A stretch of 64,000 nucleotides of DNA from Gaetbulibacter sp. 4G1 (GTDB taxonomy: Bacteria > Bacteroidota > Bacteroidia > Flavobacteriales > Flavobacteriaceae), in the NCBI RefSeq assembly GCF_002741945.1, contig NZ_MDVN01000020.1:310001-374000 (forward strand), in the 5' to 3' direction. How positions within the stretch are numbered: the stretch's first letter is position 1; each line of letters opens with the position of its first letter. Shown here in pieces: positions 1 through 8,871 of the stretch. The notes beneath the pieces were generated by a model. The model was not told the origin of the DNA, searched no databases, and saw nothing but the letters and a program-made list of their open reading frames with translations. The position numbers were made by a program, and so were the translations under genes.

Positions 1-1
1 A

Positions 2-982
2 CCTATTGAGGTTATTGTAATGAATACTCTTACTGCCAACCTTCATTTTATGATGGTATCGTTTTATAAACCAACTAAAACGCGCTATAAAATACTTATT
101 GAAAGTGATGCTTTTCCGTCTGACAAATATGCAGTAGAATCGCAATTGCGTCATCATGGAATTGATGATAAAGAAGGATTAATTTTATGGAAACCTCGCA
201 AAAATGAAGAGCTATTAAGGTATGAAGATTTAGAAGTCATCCTTGAAACTCAAGGCGATGAGATTGCTTTAATTATGATAGGTGGTGTTAATTACTATAC
301 AGGTCAATATTTTGATTTAAAAAGAATAACCGAGCTTGGTCACAAAAACAATTGTATAGTTGGTTTTGACTGTGCTCACGGTGCTGGAAATGTTGAGCTT
401 AATTTACACGATTCGGGAGCTGATTTTGCCGTTTGGTGTACTTATAAATATTTAAATTCTGGACCAGGAAGTTTAGCAGGAGCTTTTGTTCACGAACGAC
501 ATGCCTATGATAAAAATTTAAATCGATTTACAGGTTGGTGGAGTCACAACAAACAAACACGTTTCAATATGCGCGATGAATTTGATGTACTCCCAGGAGC
601 TGAAGGATGGCAGCTTAGCAATCCTCCTATTTTATCTATGGCAGCCATTAAAGCATCATTGGATATGTTTAATGAAGTTGGTATTAATAAGTTAAACGAT
701 AAGTCTAAAAAATTAACTGGTTATTTCGAGTTTCTTTTGAAACAATTAGGAGAAGACACTATTAAAATTATAACGCCTAATAATTCTGAAGAGCGAGGAT
801 GTCAGTTATCCATCCAAGTTAAAAACGCTAATAAAAATTTACACAACAAATTAACTGAAGCCGGTGTTATAAGTGACTGGAGGGAGCCAGATGTGATTCG
901 CTGTGCTCCAGTACCGTTTTATAATTCGTTTCAAGATGTTTATAATTTGGTTGAGAAATTGAAAGCTATTTTAAATGAATAA
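2..982 (+). CDS. kynU: Kynureninase, 5' end cut off by the window
   Basis: PLP-dependent hydrolase that cleaves 3-hydroxykynurenine (or kynurenine) to 3-hydroxyanthranilate (or anthranilate) and alanine. The reading frame is open from base 2, and the residues before the first ATG (base 20) continue the family sequence, so the true start lies upstream; roughly 100 of the usual ~420 residues are missing. Visible motifs are NTLTANLHFMMVSFY, the cofactor-binding FDCAHGAGN stretch, and the Schiff-base lysine in CTYKYLNSGPGS. The stop codon overlaps the kmo start by 8 bases, so the two genes are translationally coupled. Assignment is firm. Confidence 0.95.
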   Translation, partial: PIEVIVMNTLTANLHFMMVSFYKPTKTRYKILIESDAFPSDKYAVESQLRHHGIDDKEGLILWKPRKNEELLRYEDLEVILETQGDEIALIMIGGVNYYTGQYFDLKRITELGHKNNCIVGFDCAHGAGNVELNLHDSGADFAVWCTYKYLNSGPGSLAGAFVHERHAYDKNLNRFTGWWSHNKQTRFNMRDEFDVLPGAEGWQLSNPPILSMAAIKASLDMFNEVGINKLNDKSKKLTGYFEFLLKQLGEDTIKIITPNNSEERGCQLSIQVKNANKNLHNKLTEAGVISDWREPDVIRCAPVPFYNSFQDVYNLVEKLKAILNE

Positions 983-2372
983 ACAACAAAACATACTAAT
1001 CATCGGCGCAGGTCTCTGTGGTTCACTCCTAGCCCTACGCTTAGGGCAACGAGGATATAATGTCACTGTTTATGAGATGCGTCCAGATTTGCGAAAAGTC
1101 GATATTTCTGCTGGTCGGTCTATAAATCTTGCTTTTTCAGATCGTGGCGACAAAGCCATGAAACTTGTAGGTATTGAAGACAAAGTAAAAGCGCTTTGTA
1201 TTCCTATGAATGGTAGAATGATTCACGATAAAAAAGGAAATACGCATTTATCAAATTACAGCGGACGGGAACATGAATATATTAATTCCATTTCTCGTGG
1301 TGAACTTAATGGGTTGCTTTTAACCGAAGCAGAAAAACATAAAAATGTTTCTATTTACTTCAATAAAAAATGTAGATCAGTCGATTTTGAAAAAACCACT
1401 GCCCTATTTCAAGATTACAAAACCAAAGATGAGTTTATAGAAGATGCTGATGTTATTATAGCTACCGATGGGGCTGGCTCAGCAATGCGAAAAAGCTATT
1501 ATTTAGGCAAAAAGTTTTTGTTCAGCTTTTCTCAAGATTATTTAACACATGGTTATAAAGAATTAAGTATTCTTCCTAAAGAAAATGGCGATTATAAAAC
1601 CTATAAAAACGCGCTTCACATTTGGCCTCGTGGATCTTTTATGCTTATCGCTTTACCAAATCTGGATGGTAGTTTTACGGTTACTCTATTTTTAAGTTAT
1701 GATGAAGGCGAATATAATTTTAACAATCTAACTACCGAAGAAATAGTTTTAGAATTTTTTCAAAAAGAATTCCCTGACACTTTAATATTAATGCCTAATT
1801 TAATTGATGATTTCTTTGAAAACCCAACATCGCCTTTGGGTACTGTAAAATGTTCCCCTTGGCATTATAAAGGCAATACGCTTTTAATGGGAGATGCTGC
1901 TCATGCTATTGTACCGTTTTACGGACAAGGCATGAATGCCTCTTTTGAAGATGTTGTTGAGTTTGACAAAATATTAGATAAAAGCTTAGGAAGTTGGGAA
2001 GATACTTTTACCGCTTACGAAAAGGAACGCAAAAAAGATACCGATGCTATTGCAGATTTAGCTATTGATAATTTTCATGAAATGAAAGATCATGTAGCTA
2101 AAACTATATTCCAAGAAAAGCGTAAATTAGAAATGGATTTAGAAAAAAATTTTCCTAATGAATATTCATCAAAGTACTCGTTAGTAACTTTTAATGAAGA
2201 CATTGGGTATAGAGAGGCTATGTTAAAAGGAAGAGCACAAGACAAAGCTATTTTAAATTTACTGACCGATGGAAAGATAGATTTAAAAGAAGACTTAAAA
2301 GTCATTTTAAATAAAGTAAAGCAAGAAACCGAAGCTATTTTAGAAGATGATAAAATTGCTGGATTAAAATAG
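975..2372 (+). CDS. kmo: Kynurenine 3-monooxygenase
   Basis: FAD-dependent aromatic hydroxylase that converts L-kynurenine to 3-hydroxykynurenine using NADPH and O2. The N-terminal dinucleotide fold shows IIGAGLCGS (GxGxxG, residues 9-17). The conserved arginine-containing AGRSINLAFSDRG segment follows, and the second FAD motif is MGDAAHAIVPFYGQGMNASF. At 465 residues it has the usual length. The ATG at 975 lies inside the end of kynU, and the RidA gene begins 6 bases after the stop. A C-terminal membrane anchor like that of the mitochondrial enzyme is not obvious, as expected for bacterial Kmo. Confidence 0.95.
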   Translation: MNKQQNILIIGAGLCGSLLALRLGQRGYNVTVYEMRPDLRKVDISAGRSINLAFSDRGDKAMKLVGIEDKVKALCIPMNGRMIHDKKGNTHLSNYSGREHEYINSISRGELNGLLLTEAEKHKNVSIYFNKKCRSVDFEKTTALFQDYKTKDEFIEDADVIIATDGAGSAMRKSYYLGKKFLFSFSQDYLTHGYKELSILPKENGDYKTYKNALHIWPRGSFMLIALPNLDGSFTVTLFLSYDEGEYNFNNLTTEEIVLEFFQKEFPDTLILMPNLIDDFFENPTSPLGTVKCSPWHYKGNTLLMGDAAHAIVPFYGQGMNASFEDVVEFDKILDKSLGSWEDTFTAYEKERKKDTDAIADLAIDNFHEMKDHVAKTIFQEKRKLEMDLEKNFPNEYSSKYSLVTFNEDIGYREAMLKGRAQDKAILNLLTDGKIDLKEDLKVILNKVKQETEAILEDDKIAGLK

Positions 2373-2378
2373 TAAAAC

Positions 2379-2780
2379 ATGAGTAACAAAGTAACACCAA
2401 GAGGCGCTTATCCACACACCAAACGGGTTGGTGATTTTATATTTGTATCTGGTACCAGTTCTCGACGAGCAGACAACACCATTGCTGGTGTAGATATTAT
2501 TGATGAAATGGGAACTAAACGTTTGAATATTGAAGTTCAAACCCGAGAAGTTATATTAAACATTGAAAAAAATCTAGCTAAAGAAGGTGCTACTTTAAAT
2601 GATGTGGTTGATGTAACATCATTTTTAGTAAACATGAACGATTTTGCAGGTTATAATAAAGCATACGCTGAATTTTTTAATGCCGAAACTGGACCAACAC
2701 GAACAACTGTTGCAGTACACCAATTACCGCACCCAGATTTGGTAGTGGAAATTAAGGTGATGGCTTATAAGAAATTGTAA
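2379..2780 (+). CDS. RidA-family deaminase, probable 2-aminomuconate deaminase
   Basis: Small trimeric YjgF/YER057c/UK114 (RidA) protein of 133 residues. It keeps the arginine in GPTRTTV (R108) and the glutamate in VEIKVMAY (E124) that line the family's active site. RidA relatives in 2-nitrobenzoate and aminophenol clusters (NbaF/AmnD) hydrolyse 2-aminomuconate to 4-oxalocrotonate and ammonia. That step would follow the aldehyde dehydrogenase encoded downstream, so the operon context supports this role. A general enamine/imine deaminase role cannot be excluded from sequence alone. Confidence 0.85.
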   Translation: MSNKVTPRGAYPHTKRVGDFIFVSGTSSRRADNTIAGVDIIDEMGTKRLNIEVQTREVILNIEKNLAKEGATLNDVVDVTSFLVNMNDFAGYNKAYAEFFNAETGPTRTTVAVHQLPHPDLVVEIKVMAYKKL

Positions 2781-2785
2781 TTTAT

Positions 2786-3502
2786 ATGAGTAATTTTCTC
2801 AACAACTTAGTTGAATTAAATGAGAGGGGATTTTCAATATCCTCTCAAGTGTTTAATACAAGTGAATTAGAAAATATATCTGAATTAATTAACTCATTTC
2901 TTGAGAAGAATAATTTTCAAAAATATGCCATTAGAAGTTTATTTAAAAACATTCCAAAGCTATTTGAATACATCTCTAGTATTCCTGGATTTAATCATTT
3001 CAAAGATTCGGTTCTTTCAAAGGATTATTTTTTAACAAAGTCTATATATTTTAACAAACCTAATATGTCTAATTGGTTTGTCCCTTATCATCAAGATTTA
3101 AGTATTAGTGTGAAAAACAAAATTGAAAATAAATATTATTTAAATTGGACTAAAAAAGACAATATTTATGGCGTACAGCCTCCAAATGAAATCTTAAAGA
3201 ACACAATAACCATGAGAATTCATTTAGACGATACAGATAAAAATAACGGGGCATTAAAAATAATTGAACGCTCACATAATAATGGAATTATCAGAGTTGA
3301 TGAAAGTTTTGATTCATTAAAATATGGAGAAGAAAAAATTTGTAATGTTTCTGAAGGATCAATTATGTTAATGAAGCCACTGGTTTTACATTCATCAGAA
3401 AAATCTATTTCAAATACCAACAGAAGAGTTATCCATATAGAGTTTTGCAATATAAATATTCCAAATAAAATTGATTGGTATGAAAAAATAAATCTGAATT
3501 AA
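2786..3502 (+). CDS. Phytanoyl-CoA dioxygenase (PhyH)-family Fe(II)/2-oxoglutarate oxygenase
   Basis: 238-residue protein with the signature of a cupin-fold Fe(II)/2-oxoglutarate dioxygenase: metal ligands H102-x-D104 in YHQDLS, a distal histidine H202 in VLHSSEKS, and an arginine pair (R213/R214) about 11 residues later that could bind the 2-oxoglutarate carboxylate. It starts 6 bases after the RidA gene, and its stop codon overlaps the next ATG (TAATG), so it is a true operon member. No step of the known 3-hydroxyanthranilate pathway needs such an enzyme; the substrate is unknown. Its Asn/Ile/Lys-rich composition is more A+T-driven than that of its neighbours, which could indicate a later arrival. 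Confidence 0.75.
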   Translation: MSNFLNNLVELNERGFSISSQVFNTSELENISELINSFLEKNNFQKYAIRSLFKNIPKLFEYISSIPGFNHFKDSVLSKDYFLTKSIYFNKPNMSNWFVPYHQDLSISVKNKIENKYYLNWTKKDNIYGVQPPNEILKNTITMRIHLDDTDKNNGALKIIERSHNNGIIRVDESFDSLKYGEEKICNVSEGSIMLMKPLVLHSSEKSISNTNRRVIHIEFCNINIPNKIDWYEKINLN

Positions 3503-4941
3503 TGAACATCCAAAACTACATAAACGGAAAATTTATGTCCCCCATTGCTAATGGGTGGATTGACAATTACAATCCAGCGAGTGGAGAAGTATACGGGCAA
3601 ATACCTAACTCATCCAAAGAAGACGTAGAAAATGCATACATCGCAGCAAAATCTGCTTTTCCAACTTGGTCGCAAACCACATTAGAAGAACGTAGTCGTA
3701 TTTTAATAAGAATTTCAGAATTACTAGAAGCCAACTTACAACGCTTTGCCGAGGCTGAAAGCAAAGACAATGGCAAACCTATTAGTTTAGCAAAAACAGT
3801 AGATATTCCACGAGCTGCAAGTAATTTTAGGTTCTTTGGTAATGCTATTACACAATTTGCTAGCGAAAGTCACGAAAGTGTTGGTCAACAAGCTATAAAC
3901 TACACACTTCGTCAACCTATTGGTGTGGTTGGTTGTATTTCACCTTGGAATCTACCACTCTATCTTTTTACTTGGAAAATAGCTCCAGCAATTGCTGCAG
4001 GTAATTGTGTGGTTGCAAAACCTAGTGAAGTTACACCAATGACAGCTTATCTTTTGAGTGAGGTACTAAATGAGGCTGGCCTTCCAAAAGGTGTTTTAAA
4101 TATTGTTCATGGATTAGGAACAACAACTGGGCAAGCTATTATTGAGCACCCAAATATTAAAGCCATTAGCTTTACAGGAGGAACAGCAACAGGTGCAAAT
4201 ATTGCAAAAATTGCAGCTCCCATGTTTAAAAAACTGTCATTAGAGCTCGGTGGCAAAAATCCTAACATCATTTTTGCTGACTGTGATTATCACGATATGT
4301 TAGAAACTACTGTACGGTCATCATTCGCCAATCAAGGGCAAATTTGTTTATGTGGAAGCAGAATTTTTGTTGAAGCTTCCATATATGAAAAATTCAAAAA
4401 AGATTTTGCTAAAAAAGTAACACAACTTAAAGTTGGACATCCTTCTAAAAGTAGCACAAATATTGGAGCTTTAGTTTCTAAACCGCATTTAGAAAAAGTA
4501 AAAGAGTACATTCAAATTGCTAAAGAAGAAAATGGAACCATTTTATGTGGCGGAAACGATGTTACTGTTAAAGACTTTGAAGGCGGATATTACTTAGAAC
4601 CCACCGTTATTGAAGTTAAAAATGATGAATGTAGGGTAAATCAAGAAGAAATATTTGGACCAGTAGTAACCATTATGCCTTTTGATACCGAAGATAATGT
4701 TTTACAGATGGCCAACAAGGTAAAATATGGTCTATCGGCTACATTATGGACTAATGATTTAAAACGCACCATTCGAATGAGCAATCAATTACAAGCAGGT
4801 ATAATATGGGTAAATACTTGGATGATGCGCGATTTACGAACACCTTTTGGTGGCGTAAAAGCGTCTGGAGTTGGTCGCGAAGGTGGTTTTGAAGCTTTAC
4901 GTTTTTTTACTGAAGCAAAAAATGTTTGTATTAAGTATTAA
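3502..4941 (+). CDS. Aldehyde dehydrogenase, probable 2-aminomuconate-6-semialdehyde dehydrogenase
   Basis: NAD-dependent aldehyde dehydrogenase of 479 residues. Family motifs are in order: SPWNLPLYLFTWKIAPA, cofactor site FTGGTATG, general base in LELGGKNPN (E248) and catalytic cysteine in NQGQICLCGSR (C282). Within this cluster the expected reaction is oxidation of 2-aminomuconate-6-semialdehyde, the ACMS decarboxylase product, to 2-aminomuconate (AmnC/NbaE type). 2-Hydroxymuconic semialdehyde dehydrogenases are very similar, so the substrate is inferred from context. The gene overlaps the PhyH gene by one base. Confidence 0.9.
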   Translation: MNIQNYINGKFMSPIANGWIDNYNPASGEVYGQIPNSSKEDVENAYIAAKSAFPTWSQTTLEERSRILIRISELLEANLQRFAEAESKDNGKPISLAKTVDIPRAASNFRFFGNAITQFASESHESVGQQAINYTLRQPIGVVGCISPWNLPLYLFTWKIAPAIAAGNCVVAKPSEVTPMTAYLLSEVLNEAGLPKGVLNIVHGLGTTTGQAIIEHPNIKAISFTGGTATGANIAKIAAPMFKKLSLELGGKNPNIIFADCDYHDMLETTVRSSFANQGQICLCGSRIFVEASIYEKFKKDFAKKVTQLKVGHPSKSSTNIGALVSKPHLEKVKEYIQIAKEENGTILCGGNDVTVKDFEGGYYLEPTVIEVKNDECRVNQEEIFGPVVTIMPFDTEDNVLQMANKVKYGLSATLWTNDLKRTIRMSNQLQAGIIWVNTWMMRDLRTPFGGVKASGVGREGGFEALRFFTEAKNVCIKY

Positions 4942-4948
4942 AGAAATT

Positions 4949-5890
4949 ATGAGAATTTTATTTGTTTTAGTTTTTGCTGGTTTTTTTGTTTGTAATTCAT
5001 GTAATCAACAAAAAACTGATTGGATTGATAGATCCAAACATGAAGGGTTACATAATATTACTTTATCAGATAAATTCGAAACTTATGCGACAGAAGTCCA
5101 ACCTGCCAATCTAGAAAATACCATTAAAAATCTTGAATTAGCAAAAGCTTACTTTGACAAGATCTTTGATGAAAATTTAAATTTTGCTGTATTATTTGTT
5201 GATAACCAAAACTGGGATAAATATGCTTTTACACCACCTCCTGGAATGCCACAAGCTCATCATGAGGGCAATATTATTTTGGGTATAAATAAATCAGTTA
5301 TGGCTAATGGTTTTGAACAAGCCTTAAGTCAAATGCCTCCTCAAGCAACCCAAGAGTTAAAGAAATATTTTGGAGAACCTATTAATCTTGATAAATTTTT
5401 CAGAGATTGCTTAGCACTTCACGAGCTTGGGCATTTGTATCAATTTTATAAAACCAGTAAAAGCAGTCAAAGAAATTGGCTCAACGAACTTTTTGGAAAT
5501 TTATGTCAAGTGGCAGCAGCAAAAAGCTTTAAAAATCAAACAACATTTAAACAAATGGACTCTTATCAAAATTTATTAATAAGAGGTAATCAATGGGGAG
5601 AATTAAATTATAAAACATTACAACAGTTTGAAAACAATTATTTTGATGTACTAAAATCTGGAAGAAATTATGGATGGTATCAAACCCAATTCTATACAAT
5701 GGCTAAAGAGTTATATTCAAAATATGGTGATTCACTTGTTACAAAATTTAGAACGTTTTTAATAGATACTGATGTCCAAAAACTAGGCGAATTGAATGAC
5801 GTTGAACTAAATGAAATTATTAAAAAAACCTTCGGAGAAGATGTTCTCAGTATTTTAAAATGGGATTATCCCAATTCATCAACAGACTAA
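4949..5890 (+). CDS. Lipoprotein with an HExxH zinc-metallopeptidase-like motif
   Basis: Predicted 313-residue envelope lipoprotein of unknown role. The ATG at 4949 is preferred over an in-frame ATG at 4871: it lies 8 bases after the dehydrogenase stop and directly precedes a lipoprotein signal (MRILFVLVFAGFFVCNSC, acceptor cysteine about residue 18), whereas the longer start would read 78 bases through the dehydrogenase gene. HELGH at residues 158-162 is a thermolysin/gluzincin-type metal site. E180 in WLNELFGN is 18 residues later and is a plausible third ligand. No further family match is recognised. Its position between two kynurenine-pathway genes is unexplained. Confidence 0.7.
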   Translation: MRILFVLVFAGFFVCNSCNQQKTDWIDRSKHEGLHNITLSDKFETYATEVQPANLENTIKNLELAKAYFDKIFDENLNFAVLFVDNQNWDKYAFTPPPGMPQAHHEGNIILGINKSVMANGFEQALSQMPPQATQELKKYFGEPINLDKFFRDCLALHELGHLYQFYKTSKSSQRNWLNELFGNLCQVAAAKSFKNQTTFKQMDSYQNLLIRGNQWGELNYKTLQQFENNYFDVLKSGRNYGWYQTQFYTMAKELYSKYGDSLVTKFRTFLIDTDVQKLGELNDVELNEIIKKTFGEDVLSILKWDYPNSSTD

Positions 5891-5903
5891 TAATAATTTT
5901 GCA

Positions 5904-6344
5904 ATGATAGAAATTAAAGATTCTATTTACTTTTCATCAGATTATAACGATATGGATTTAGAGCTTATCTATACGTTTATTAAAAACTCATATTGGGGAG
6001 AAACAAGAACCTTTGAGGAACAAAAAATGGCCTCTGAGAACACCATTAATTTTGGTCTGTTTCATAACGGACAGCAAATTGCCTACACAAGAGTTATGAC
6101 AGACAAGGTGTTTTTTGCTTATCTTTTAGATGTTTTTGTTATTGAAGATTATCAAGGTAAAGGTTACTCAAAATTATTAATTGATAAAATAATGAATTTT
6201 CCAGAGCTAAAGGCGATTGACAAATGGATGTTGGCAACAAAAGACGCCCATACTTTATACGAAAAGTTTGGGTTTACTGCCATAAAAAGTCCAGAAAAAT
6301 TAATGGAAAAATTAAGCGAACGCGCAAAAATAATATACGAATAA
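5904..6344 (+). CDS. GNAT-family N-acetyltransferase
   Basis: 146-residue acetyl-CoA-dependent N-acetyltransferase. The acetyl-CoA loop is the QGKGYSKLL segment (Q/RxxGxG/A) following the central strand LLDVFVIEDY, and the C-terminal LYEKFGFTAI is the usual last helix-strand of the fold. It begins 13 bases after the HExxH lipoprotein gene and ends 1 base before the SDR gene, so it is cotranscribed with the kynurenine cluster. The acyl acceptor is unknown; acetylation of an aromatic amine intermediate is conceivable but is only a guess. Confidence 0.8.
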   Translation: MIEIKDSIYFSSDYNDMDLELIYTFIKNSYWGETRTFEEQKMASENTINFGLFHNGQQIAYTRVMTDKVFFAYLLDVFVIEDYQGKGYSKLLIDKIMNFPELKAIDKWMLATKDAHTLYEKFGFTAIKSPEKLMEKLSERAKIIYE

Positions 6345-6345
6345 G

Positions 6346-7128
6346 ATGAACTTAAACTTAAATAATAAAAACGCTTTAGTTTGCGGAAGCACTCAAGGCA
6401 TAGGAAAAGCAACTGCCATGGCTTTAGCTGCAGAGGGCGTAAATGTTACCTTAGTAGCTAGAAACAGGGAAAAACTAAAAGCAGTTTTAGAAGAATTGCC
6501 AGAACACAGAAACCATAATTATATAGTTGCAGATTTCTCAAACCCAAGAGAGTTACAAGAACAGGTTATTAAATTTATCGAAAAAAACCATGGGTTTCAT
6601 ATTGTTATAAATAATACTGGTGGTCCAAGAAGTGGCCCTATTTTAACTGCTGCACTTGAAGAGTTTGATAATGCGTTTATACAGCACTTAAAATGCAACC
6701 AAGTTTTAGCTCAAGCAACTATTCCGTTTATGAAAGAAGTTGGTTTTGGTAGAATTATTAATATTATTTCTACATCGGTTAAAGAGCCTATTCCTGGTTT
6801 GGGTGTAAGTAACACCATTAGAGGAGCTGTTGGTAACTGGAGTAAAACATTATCTATTGAAGTTGGTGCTTTTGGTATTACGGTAAATAACGTGTTACCT
6901 GGATTTACCGAAACAGAGCGATTAAACGAGATTATTAAAATTAAGGCTACACAAGAAGACAGAAGCATTGAAGAGATGGCAGAAATAATGAAAAACTATA
7001 CGCCAGCTAAACGCTTTGCTAAACCAGAAGAAACCGCAAATGTTATCACTTTTTTAGCAAGTGAAACAGCAAGTTATGTTAACGGAATTAACGTTCCGGT
7101 TGATGGTGGACGTACAAAAAGTTTGTAA
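6346..7128 (+). CDS. Short-chain dehydrogenase/reductase with atypical active site
   Basis: 260-residue Rossmann-fold SDR. The N-terminal nucleotide site is CGSTQGIGKA (residues 13-22), NNTGGP stands where NNAG is usual, and the C-terminal NGINVPVDGG is the classical SDR ending. The serine-bearing segment (IISTSVKEP) is present. The usual YxxxK pair is not: the aligned stretch reads GVSNTIRGAVGNWSK, with serine/asparagine at the tyrosine position and arginine at the lysine position. Some FabG-like SDRs share this SNxxR pattern, so it may be a subfamily trait. It lies between the GNAT and nbaC genes in the operon. The reaction is unassigned. Confidence 0.8.
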   Translation: MNLNLNNKNALVCGSTQGIGKATAMALAAEGVNVTLVARNREKLKAVLEELPEHRNHNYIVADFSNPRELQEQVIKFIEKNHGFHIVINNTGGPRSGPILTAALEEFDNAFIQHLKCNQVLAQATIPFMKEVGFGRIINIISTSVKEPIPGLGVSNTIRGAVGNWSKTLSIEVGAFGITVNNVLPGFTETERLNEIIKIKATQEDRSIEEMAEIMKNYTPAKRFAKPEETANVITFLASETASYVNGINVPVDGGRTKSL

Positions 7129-7155
7129 CTTTAAAGACAACAAAAAAATAAAATC

Positions 7156-7692
7156 ATGAGTAAAGTATATCCTCCTATAAATTTTAAAGCTTGGATTGAT
7201 GAAAATAGGCATTTACTAAAACCACCTGTAGGGAATAAAGTGGTTTGGAAAGATGGCGATTTCATTGTTATGGTAGTTGGTGGACCAAATAGCAGAAAGG
7301 ATTATCACTATAATGAAACTCCTGAGTTTTTCTATCAAGTTGAAGGAGATATTGTTTTAAAAATTATTGATAAAGGCACACCAAAAGATATTCATATAAA
7401 AGAAGGAGAGATTTTTTTATTACCTCCAAAAGTACCACATTCTCCACAACGGGGGGCAAATACAGTAGGTCTGGTTATTGAATACCCAAGAGAAAAAGGA
7501 GTTCAAGATGCTTTACTTTGGTTTTGCGAAAATTGCACAACTAAATTATATGAAGAAGATTTTACGCTAGATAATATTGAAACTGATATGCCTAAAATTT
7601 TTGACAATTACTATAGCGATAATGATAAGCGCTCATGCCCGAATTGTGGTGAAGTGATGCAACCTCCAAAAAAAATTAAATTAGAAGATTAA
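7156..7692 (+). CDS. nbaC: 3-hydroxyanthranilate 3,4-dioxygenase
   Basis: Cupin-type extradiol dioxygenase (also called HaaO) that opens 3-hydroxyanthranilate to 2-amino-3-carboxymuconate-6-semialdehyde (ACMS), which can cyclise to quinolinate. At 178 residues it matches the bacterial enzyme. Iron ligands H51, E57 and H95 and substrate-binding R47 and R99 fall at the positions known for the Cupriavidus enzyme. The C-terminal rubredoxin-like site is formed by two CxxC pairs (C124/C127 and C161/C164). It starts 27 bases after the SDR stop; ACMS decarboxylase follows 90 bases later. Confidence 0.96.
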   Translation: MSKVYPPINFKAWIDENRHLLKPPVGNKVVWKDGDFIVMVVGGPNSRKDYHYNETPEFFYQVEGDIVLKIIDKGTPKDIHIKEGEIFLLPPKVPHSPQRGANTVGLVIEYPREKGVQDALLWFCENCTTKLYEEDFTLDNIETDMPKIFDNYYSDNDKRSCPNCGEVMQPPKKIKLED

Positions 7693-7782
7693 TTTATGAA
7701 TCATCCATAACTAAATCTTGACACCCAAGAGAATAATTAAATGGATGCTATATGTGCCAAATAAAAAAATAAAATTAAACAC

Positions 7783-8865
7783 ATGAAACGAAAACTCCGC
7801 ATTAACGGACATTCGCATTTACTCCCTTACCCTGAGGAGATTCCTCAATTTATGAAGGAGAAAGAAATATTTTGGGTTGATGATGAACGAAAACATATGC
7901 TTCAAAAAGGGTGGAAAAGACCTGTAACACATTCCAGTTTTTTTCTAGATGAAAAGCTAGAATGGATGGAAAGAAACAAGCTCGACCATGCTGTTGTTTT
8001 AAATCTATCTCAATTATACGGTAATGGATTACGCTTAGAAGAAATGAAAAAAGCATTGCGCTTTCAAAACGATTTTAATGCTAAAATACAACATGATAAT
8101 CCTGATAAATTTACCTGTGGGTTTGTAGTACACCCTGGATTTATTCATGGCGCTTTATGGGAAATTGAACGTTGTGTTGAACAATTGGATATGAAAGTTT
8201 TATGTCTTCCTACGCATTTTATGGATTCTATTGGGCAATGGCGATCTGTTTTCGATAAAGAAAATGATGCTATTTTTGAAATGGCTGACAGGTACAAATT
8301 AGCTATTGAAATTCATCCATACGATGGAGATAAAATGATAAATCTTGAAAATACAGCATGGCGCTTTCATCTTATTTGGATGCTTGCTCAATGTGGTGAT
8401 GCCTATCATTTTTACACATTAAATGGTATGCAAGAACGTTTCCCCAATATTAGAACTTGTTTTGCTCATGGAGGACAATTGGCACAAATGAATTTGGGTA
8501 GACGAATACAAGGTTTTGATGGTAGACCCGATTTGTTTGAAGGGAAACATCATCCGCGAAAAGCTGTTGGCCATCCAAATATTTATTTTGACACTTTAGT
8601 ACACGATACTGATTCACTAAAATTAATGATTGATCGCCAAGGCTCTAATCAAGTTATTATGGGGCTAGATGATCCTTATCCGCTAGGTGAAATGGAAAGT
8701 GATGCGCAATCATCTTACCCTGGAAAATTATTAGATTTAGCTATTGATAGAGATATTATCAATCAAAAACAATACGATGACATATGGGAAGATAATGTCC
8801 TTCGTTGGCTATTTGGAGATGATGAAATTGCCAAGAGAAATTTAGTTAAAAAAATATTAGAGTAA
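7783..8865 (+). CDS. nbaD: 2-amino-3-carboxymuconate-6-semialdehyde decarboxylase (ACMSD)
   Basis: Amidohydrolase-superfamily decarboxylase of 360 residues that turns ACMS into 2-aminomuconate-6-semialdehyde. This diverts ACMS from quinolinate/NAD formation into catabolism. Metal-binding residues are visible: H10 and H12 in NGHSHLLP, H177 in EIHPYDG, H228 in CFAHGGQ and an aspartate at 295 in GLDDPYPLGE, close to the positions in the Pseudomonas enzyme. The substrate-adjacent arginine region GRRIQGFDGRP is also present. The last third of this gene is duplicated as a degenerate fragment at about 11672-11910. Confidence 0.96.
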   Translation: MKRKLRINGHSHLLPYPEEIPQFMKEKEIFWVDDERKHMLQKGWKRPVTHSSFFLDEKLEWMERNKLDHAVVLNLSQLYGNGLRLEEMKKALRFQNDFNAKIQHDNPDKFTCGFVVHPGFIHGALWEIERCVEQLDMKVLCLPTHFMDSIGQWRSVFDKENDAIFEMADRYKLAIEIHPYDGDKMINLENTAWRFHLIWMLAQCGDAYHFYTLNGMQERFPNIRTCFAHGGQLAQMNLGRRIQGFDGRPDLFEGKHHPRKAVGHPNIYFDTLVHDTDSLKLMIDRQGSNQVIMGLDDPYPLGEMESDAQSSYPGKLLDLAIDRDIINQKQYDDIWEDNVLRWLFGDDEIAKRNLVKKILE

Positions 8866-8871
8866 TACATA

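Noticed and set aside
4871-4948. Upstream start for the HExxH lipoprotein
   Set aside because: It lies within the aldehyde dehydrogenase gene and would bury the lipoprotein signal behind 26 extra residues.
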